This document shows, in pieces, positions 15,679 through 20,583 of a DNA stretch of 20,583 bases (position 1 is its first letter; the number at the start of each line of letters is the position of its first letter). Below the pieces are notes generated by a model. It was not told where the DNA came from, did no database searches, and worked only from the letters and a program-made list of their open reading frames with translations. The DNA is from CAYTLQ01 sp964438715. Lineage in GTDB: Bacteria; Bacteroidota; Ignavibacteria; Ignavibacteriales; Ignavibacteriaceae. The stretch is from assembly GCA_964438715.1 (NCBI GenBank), contig CAYTLQ010000244.1, forward strand, positions 1-20,583. The letters run 5' to 3'. The position numbers and the translations under genes were made by a program.

Positions 15679-16245
15679 TTATTCAACTTTTGGTAACTTT
15701 GAAACGACCCTAGCAGGATTACCTACTGCAATCGTATAATCAGGAATGTCGCGTGTTACAACAGACCCACAACTTATAACTGAATAACTTCCAATCGTAA
15801 TGCCTGGTAAAATTGTAGTTCGAATCGTGAGCCATGCACCCTTTTTGATAACAACGGGAGAAACAGAAGATTCAAAAATGTGACTAAAATGTTTATTGGG
15901 ATTTGTATGTGTTATTATTTGAACTCCACCGGCTAATCCAGCATCATCCTCTATATAAATATACTCTGGGTAGGATAATTCAAGTATACACGCTGGACCT
16001 ATAAAAACGCGTTCACCAATATTAACCCCTTTCCATTTATTTAGGATTACTCTTAGCTTTGCTATTGGACAAAAGTACGCCAGCCATGTTAATATAAATA
16101 TCTTCAATTTTCGAAGTCCAAAACCTATTTTAGAGAGTTCGCGTCTAGAACTTGATTCCTCAAGTTGTTTCTTAAAACTTCTTGCTTCCCAATATGGAAT
16201 AGGTTTTTTGGGTAATATTTTATTTTTGAAAGTCATTGATAGCAT
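15679..16245 (-). CDS. Left-handed beta-helix acetyltransferase (WcaF/LacA-like)
   Basis: A 188-residue hexapeptide-repeat O- or N-acyltransferase. The repeats run from about 74 to 165 (VNIGERVFIGPACIL, then IYIEDDAGLAGGVQI and WLTIRTTILPGITIGSYSVI), followed by GNPARV (175-180). H113 in ITHTNPN is the likely catalytic histidine. A helical, partly hydrophobic N-terminal section (about 40-70) precedes the helix. It overlaps the end of the deacetylase gene by 26 bases; a second ATG at 16236 would shorten the overlap. It probably acylates the sugar made by this operon. Acetyl-CoA is the usual donor, but use of the locus's own acyl group is possible. Confidence 0.9.
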   Translation of the reverse strand: MLSMTFKNKILPKKPIPYWEARSFKKQLEESSSRRELSKIGFGLRKLKIFILTWLAYFCPIAKLRVILNKWKGVNIGERVFIGPACILELSYPEYIYIEDDAGLAGGVQIITHTNPNKHFSHIFESSVSPVVIKKGAWLTIRTTILPGITIGSYSVISCGSVVTRDIPDYTIAVGNPARVVSKLPKVE

Positions 16246-17164
16246 TAAAGTAATGATTTACGAAATCTTTAAGTGTGATAAAATCATATCCTGCTGACTT
16301 AAAATAAATTATCTCTTTTTCTAATAAAGAGATTGCTTGTTTACCCAAATTTTTTAGTTTGAGTTTCCGTCTAATGATATCACCTAAAAAGTAACTAAGT
16401 AAATTTTTGCTGCGTCTATTGATGGTTGAAGAATCTCGTTCTTCGGTTATGAACTCGTTTGGGTGGGTGAGGAAGTTTATTGGATTACCGGTAATTTTAT
16501 TTTCAAATTCTAGCAACTTGCCTAAAAATGATGTAGCAGTGGGTAGAATTCTTAATGTTGTACCAATATAAGGAAGCAACATAGAAGAAATAGGAATTTC
16601 AACAATATTACTTGTGCCTCTTTTAGCAAGATTAGTCTTTGAAGTTCTGTAAGGTAATCGTGGAGCAAAGAACCGATTTAACTTTTTCAATGAACCAAAT
16701 GATAGGAACATATCAAACCTTTGTGACGCTATTGAACTATCTATCATAAAACCTGTACTTTCTAAAGCCGCAACAGTAAATTCGTTGACCCTTAATGCCG
16801 GTGCCCTAAAAGTTACAACCCTATTTCCACTAATATCTTCGAGCATTTTTTTTGATTTATCTAAGTGCATAACTTGTTCTTCATATGTCATCAGATCAAA
16901 TGCTTTTTCAACTTCGTGGGTTAATCCATGAGAAGCCACCTCATGACCAAATGGAAGGATCATTTTAACCACATCAGGGAAAAGCGAAACTATGTCCCCA
17001 TTAAAAAAAAATGTCGCCTTGATATTATATTTGTTGTATAGGTCAAGTAACAAGGGCATCCCTTCTTTAAATACCTTTTCTCCGGTCTTAGGGCTCAAGT
17101 TATTATTCAGAATGGAAGTTGTCTCTACATCATTTGTGAAAAAGTAAATTTTACTTTTTTTCAT
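16220..17164 (-). CDS. NodB-type polysaccharide deacetylase family protein
   Basis: A 314-residue carbohydrate esterase 4-like protein without a signal peptide, so probably cytoplasmic. Metal ligands are D12 in TNDVE and H79/H83 in HEVASHGLTH; R120-A-P forms motif 3, and H234 in FLTHPNE is the candidate catalytic histidine. The first motif reads TNDVE rather than the usual TFDDG. ATG 17164 is chosen because it overlaps the amidotransferase stop by 14 bases; a start at 17212 would give a 62-base overlap. It may remove an N-acetyl group from a lipid-linked or nucleotide sugar, freeing an amine for another acyl group (inference). Confidence 0.85.
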   Translation of the reverse strand: MKKSKIYFFTNDVETTSILNNNLSPKTGEKVFKEGMPLLLDLYNKYNIKATFFFNGDIVSLFPDVVKMILPFGHEVASHGLTHEVEKAFDLMTYEEQVMHLDKSKKMLEDISGNRVVTFRAPALRVNEFTVAALESTGFMIDSSIASQRFDMFLSFGSLKKLNRFFAPRLPYRTSKTNLAKRGTSNIVEIPISSMLLPYIGTTLRILPTATSFLGKLLEFENKITGNPINFLTHPNEFITEERDSSTINRRSKNLLSYFLGDIIRRKLKLKNLGKQAISLLEKEIIYFKSAGYDFITLKDFVNHYFNAINDFQK

Positions 17165-18323
17165 AGTTGAAACTGAAATACTTTTTGTAAATCGTATCAG
17201 GAATGACCCCAATTTTATGACCCCATCGTACAGGCAAATGCAATCTCTTAATAAGATGATAATAAGAATTATAGTCCAAAAATGATTTTATTGGAGCATT
17301 CATTATATTTTTGAATTCACTTTCAGACAATTCTAATTTTTTTAAGCAGTACTCAATTAATTCAGCACCTCCCGTAAAGGGATCTTGTTGGATAATTTCA
17401 AGTGCATTTTCTCTCGTAATCTGATGTGTTCTGATTTTTGCCGAGTAATGCAATTTTCTCTTATCAATATTAAATTTTCTTGTTAATAAATAAGATTGAA
17501 AAAAAGCTGTGTATTTCGATTCGTGATGTTTATCACCATAATCTCTCCAGCCAAGTTCGTTTCTTAATAATTTTAAGACCTCATCTTCGTTATATGGCAA
17601 GTAATATAAAAGGCGTATATGTGAAATCCGCTTAAAAAAGGAATAATAAAGAAAACTAAACAATGTTACATTTGGAAAACTTTTGAATTTAACTTTGCCG
17701 AATCGATCGTGAATATCGCGTAAGTATCTTCCATCCTGATATGTCCAACTTAAGGGAGTAGTTCCTTCTGTTCTGAATGATGATCCAACTATTGAATAAC
17801 TCACATTATTTTGAACAGCCTCAGTAAAAAGAATTGATGCGATTACCCAGTCGGTTGGAATTTCTGCGTCTGGTACCGATGCAAACAAAAAAGACCTTTG
17901 TAGGTCTTTGAACTCCTCCCAGTCTGCAACATGAGTGTGTAAATCAACATTTAATTTTTTGCAAGCATTTTCGATATTCTGTACAGCTATTTCAGAATTC
18001 CAGCCATTATCAAAGTGAACTGCTAACGGCCTTAGACCAAGTTTAACGGTATTATATAAGGTGTATGTACTATCTCGACCTCCACTGACACCAACTATAC
18101 AATCATATTTTTTACCTTTGCCATCTTCTTTTATCTTCTTAACAATATCATGTAGTTTTTTAGTAGATTCTTCATTTAGTGGATATTTTGCCTCCAATTC
18201 GTCATGAATTTTACAAAAAGTGCATTCCCCTTTTTCATCAAATTGAATACCAGGAACTGTATCGTCCATAATGCATCGCGTACATACTTTATTTGCCTTG
18301 TATTCATAAGGTAAAATATTCAT
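17151..18323 (-). CDS. N-acetyl-sugar amidotransferase (WbpG/PseA/LegX-like)
   Basis: A 390-residue ATP pyrophosphatase-type enzyme. A four-cysteine zinc site at the N-terminus (C14, C17, C34, C37) precedes the PP-loop SGGRDS (80-85), then VHFDNGWNSE (about 101-110) and GSSFRTEGTTP. This layout is that of WbpG, LegX and PseA-type N-acetyl-sugar amidotransferases, which form amidino groups on acetamido sugars using ammonia from a glutaminase partner. It starts two bases after the epimerase stop. In Pseudomonas O-antigen loci, WbpG also occurs with the WbpI epimerase, consistent with this order. The partner HisH/HisF-like subunits are not in the window. Confidence 0.88.
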   Translation of the reverse strand: MNILPYEYKANKVCTRCIMDDTVPGIQFDEKGECTFCKIHDELEAKYPLNEESTKKLHDIVKKIKEDGKGKKYDCIVGVSGGRDSTYTLYNTVKLGLRPLAVHFDNGWNSEIAVQNIENACKKLNVDLHTHVADWEEFKDLQRSFLFASVPDAEIPTDWVIASILFTEAVQNNVSYSIVGSSFRTEGTTPLSWTYQDGRYLRDIHDRFGKVKFKSFPNVTLFSFLYYSFFKRISHIRLLYYLPYNEDEVLKLLRNELGWRDYGDKHHESKYTAFFQSYLLTRKFNIDKRKLHYSAKIRTHQITRENALEIIQQDPFTGGAELIEYCLKKLELSESEFKNIMNAPIKSFLDYNSYYHLIKRLHLPVRWGHKIGVIPDTIYKKYFSFNYEKK

Positions 18324-18325
18324 CC

Positions 18326-19390
18326 TTAAAGACCACCATTTTTTATTATTTCAAACATACGATAAGCTACATTCTCACCAAAAAGCATTTGATGTTTTGT
18401 AACAGGCCAAAATTCTTCTATTTTTTTTGAATAATCAATTTCTTCAACCGGATTAATCAAGAGATTCCAACCAGAACTAACGGTTTCAATCCACTCTGTT
18501 TCAGATCGTAATGTTATACAGGGCTTCTGTAAGATGTAAGATTCTTTTTGAACTCCCCCGGAATCAGTAATTATTTTCTGACTATGCTTTTGTAATGCAA
18601 TAAAGTCGAAATAACCTGCCGGTTCAATTGTAAGTACATTAAACGGAATTTGAATATTATTATCAGTAATTATTTTCATTGTGCGTGGATGTGTAGGAAA
18701 AATTATCTTTACACTAATTTTCCCTAACTCTGTTAATATCCCTGCAAGAGTGGAAGAATTATCAACATTATAAGGGCGGTGCAGAGTGAGTAAATAAAAA
18801 TCGGTATTGTTAAGTGATAATTTATCGATAATGTTGGATAGTTTAGATCGTTCAACTGCACGATTTAATGAATCCACCATAATATCACCGGTGTTATACG
18901 ATTTATGCAACAAATTTTCTGCCTCGAGATTTGCCATCGCAGTGTGAGTCGGCGCAAATAATAAATCCGACACATGATCTGCGACAACTCTGTTAATTTC
19001 CTCGGGCATAACCTTATTGAAACTTCTTAAGCCTGCTTCGATGTGAATTGTTTTAACTAACTGTTTTGAAGCTGCAAGTGCACCTGCCAAAGTTGAATTT
19101 GTATCACCAAACACAATTACCAAGTCTGGTTTTTCCTTCAACAATACTTGCTCAATTTTTATAAGCATTTCACCCGTTTGCACCCCGTGATTACCCGAGC
19201 CCACTTCTAAAAAATAATCAGGATATGGAATTTCCAAATCTTCAAAAAAGGACTGACTCATATTATAATCATAATGTTGGCCAGTGTGTACAACAATTTC
19301 CTTAAATTCTTTCCTAAGAACAGACGACAGCGGGGCTAACTTAATAAATTGTGGTCTGGCGCCAACAATTGATATTATCTTCCTTTTCAC
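18326..19390 (-). CDS. wecB: Non-hydrolysing UDP-N-acetylglucosamine 2-epimerase family protein (WecB/WbpI type)
   Basis: A 354-residue GT-B-fold epimerase. Landmarks are GARPQFIKLAP (10-20), TGQHYDYNMS (36-45), FGDTNST with D96 (94-100), HIEAGLRS with E118, MPEE (128-131), LTLHRPYN (201-208) and TDSGGVQKE (275-283). The LRSETEW motif (294-300) is more like WbpI (UDP-2,3-diacetamido-glucuronate 2-epimerase) than housekeeping WecB, which usually has LR..TERPE. Either way it inverts C2 of a UDP-acetamido sugar. It overlaps the preceding gene by four bases. The wecB symbol is given for the family; WbpI is an equal alternative. Confidence 0.9.
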   Translation of the reverse strand: MKRKIISIVGARPQFIKLAPLSSVLRKEFKEIVVHTGQHYDYNMSQSFFEDLEIPYPDYFLEVGSGNHGVQTGEMLIKIEQVLLKEKPDLVIVFGDTNSTLAGALAASKQLVKTIHIEAGLRSFNKVMPEEINRVVADHVSDLLFAPTHTAMANLEAENLLHKSYNTGDIMVDSLNRAVERSKLSNIIDKLSLNNTDFYLLTLHRPYNVDNSSTLAGILTELGKISVKIIFPTHPRTMKIITDNNIQIPFNVLTIEPAGYFDFIALQKHSQKIITDSGGVQKESYILQKPCITLRSETEWIETVSSGWNLLINPVEEIDYSKKIEEFWPVTKHQMLFGENVAYRMFEIIKNGGL

Positions 19391-20457
19391 TTACTTTTTC
19401 CTGCAACCAGATCAAAAAAAAATGATGTCACATCTATTTTATCGCCCAGCATTTTTTCCTGTCTAAATTTAAAGGAAGTCTGTAACTCTGGGTTATCAAT
19501 ATACTCTCTTACCTTCCTTATTAAAGTTTCCTTGTCATCCGGATGGATACCGAAAGTTAATTCGTACTTTTTTTCAAGCTCCTCTAAAACAGATATTTTC
19601 CCCACGAAAGTATTTACTCTTATATTTGGCACTCCCAAAATACTGGCCTCAACGGTCATACTCTGACTGTCAGAGATAAACAAACTACAATAACACATAA
19701 AATGGTGAATTAAGTTTATAGGGAACCTTATTAAATATTGTTGAAATTCCTCAGGCACCGGTTTTTCTGAGGATAATACAACTTTTCCATTTGGTTCTAA
19801 TAATGAAATTAACCTCGTAAGATCCGCATAATTTAGCCCTTTATGATCTTTCTCAATGTCATGACCAGCTGACAGACTCACAAGTCGTATAAAAAAGTAT
19901 TTTCCATCCCCCAGATATTGAGTTACTATTGATCGATTAGGCTTAAATCTGGATGGATGAAGATAAGCTAATTTTTGATATCCATCATAGCCTATCTTTT
20001 TATATTGATACTTTCCTACATCACAAACATTTGGTGAAACAATATGATATGCAAATGGATAAGAAAATTTGCAAAATGAACGATTAACCTCAAAATCATC
20101 TTCATTAAACACAAAGGATCTGATCCTAAGCAGCCATCCTACATGAGTTATTGCAATATCTGTACCAAGCAATGCAACCGGACGATTAATAAGGCATACC
20201 AGAAATAGAGTTATGTCCTGAATTAGTAATTCTATCAATCCTGATACAACAATCTTGAATTTAGTATTTTTCGATAGATGTATGACTGAGTACTTAAAGT
20301 ATTTTACTTTTTCTGTCTGCAATAAATTTTCAAGAATTTCCTTATTTTTAATAAAATATTTGACACTATAACCAACCTCTGTAAACTTTGCATAAAGATT
20401 CTTGAAAAGATGATAATGAGCCGGATGGTTAAGGGCTATAATGATATTACCTCTCAT
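19387..20457 (-). CDS. DUF354 family GT-B-like glycan protein
   Basis: A 356-residue protein of the DUF354 family, a GT-B fold related to glycosyltransferases and 2-epimerases. Near the N-terminus is LNHPAHYHLFKN (9-20); near the C-terminus ISDSQSMTVEASILGVP (261-277), with E270, resembles the nucleotide-sugar-binding region of GT-B enzymes. No experimental function is settled for the family as far as I know; members recur in Bacteroidota and archaeal surface-glycan loci next to WecB-type epimerases, as here. It overlaps the upstream partial gene by 11 bases and the epimerase by four. Confidence 0.85.
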   Translation of the reverse strand: MRGNIIIALNHPAHYHLFKNLYAKFTEVGYSVKYFIKNKEILENLLQTEKVKYFKYSVIHLSKNTKFKIVVSGLIELLIQDITLFLVCLINRPVALLGTDIAITHVGWLLRIRSFVFNEDDFEVNRSFCKFSYPFAYHIVSPNVCDVGKYQYKKIGYDGYQKLAYLHPSRFKPNRSIVTQYLGDGKYFFIRLVSLSAGHDIEKDHKGLNYADLTRLISLLEPNGKVVLSSEKPVPEEFQQYLIRFPINLIHHFMCYCSLFISDSQSMTVEASILGVPNIRVNTFVGKISVLEELEKKYELTFGIHPDDKETLIRKVREYIDNPELQTSFKFRQEKMLGDKIDVTSFFFDLVAGKSK

Positions 20458-20583
20458 TGCTAAAAATCTCTATTAGTTCATCACGACCAGGAAAACTAAT
20501 CAGGACAGCTCGCCGTGGACCATGATAAACGAACAGACTCCCTGCAGCAACCGCCGATGCCAATCCTTTAGATACCGCTGTGT
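20447..20583 (-). CDS. 3' end of an unidentified gene (cut by the window edge)
   Basis: About 44 codons in frame to a TAA at 20449-20447, ending ISFPGRDELIEIF then SNER. The stop lies inside the start of the DUF354 gene (11-base overlap), as expected for the upstream gene of the same operon. The AVSKGLASAVAAG stretch followed by an ELIEIF tail is faintly like the C-terminus of PfkB-type sugar kinases, but too little is visible to name it. Confidence 0.55.
   Translation of the reverse strand, partial: TAVSKGLASAVAAGSLFVYHGPRRAVLISFPGRDELIEIFSNER

Noticed and set aside
17165..17212. Upstream start for the deacetylase
   Set aside because: It would overlap the amidotransferase gene by 62 bases and adds residues outside the family's usual N-terminus; the ATG at 17164 is better.
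1..20583. tRNA, rRNA, CRISPR arrays, insertion sequences, JUMPstart element
   Set aside because: No matching cloverleaf, repeat array, transposase frame or GGCGGTAG element was found on reading.

Overview
The window is low in G+C and AT-rich between genes. It most resembles a member of the Bacteroidota/Ignavibacteriota group. That placement is inference: it rests on the unusual sugar-transferase family, the Wzi-type outer-membrane protein, the Rcp1-type regulator and the codon and base style. Shine-Dalgarno-like AGGA/AGGTGA sequences sit in front of several starts, which fits Ignavibacteria-like bacteria better than classical Bacteroidia.

Region A (376-5798, all minus strand) is a signalling block. 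A LytTR-type response regulator (5037-5798) is followed, after a 336-bp gap, by a tightly coupled operon. In transcription order this holds a GlcG/HbpS-like protein, a GAF-LOV-PAS-PAS histidine kinase with the photoactive cysteine motif, an Rcp1-type single-domain receiver, and a receiver-histidine kinase hybrid. It reads as a possible blue-light (and perhaps heme or redox) phosphorelay.

Region B (6435-10468) holds the core machinery of polysaccharide export, on alternating strands: a bacterial sugar transferase that lacks the usual membrane helix, a Wzi-like outer-membrane protein, and a Wzy/WaaL-like polymerase or ligase. A 636-bp stretch with no clear gene precedes it.

Region C (10753-20583, all minus) is a long polysaccharide biosynthesis operon that enters from beyond the right edge. 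In transcription order it holds the tail of an unidentified gene, a DUF354 GT-B-like protein, a non-hydrolysing UDP-sugar 2-epimerase (WecB/WbpI type), a WbpG-like N-acetyl-sugar amidotransferase, a NodB-type deacetylase and a left-handed beta-helix acetyltransferase. A small acyl-carrier-protein pathway follows: ACP, ketosynthase III, reductase, a GNAT-like protein, a second ACP, a compact adenylate-forming ligase and a second reductase. A hairpin at 10638-10657 is a candidate terminator.

Taken together, region C probably makes a diacetamido-uronic-type or related sugar and also a short, probably 3-hydroxy, acyl group held on dedicated carrier proteins, to be placed on the glycan. Region B would start, polymerise and export the polymer. 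Region A may tie its production to light or redox state. The two-module ACP cassette, the helix-less sugar transferase and the LOV/HbpS sensor operon are the parts most worth following up.
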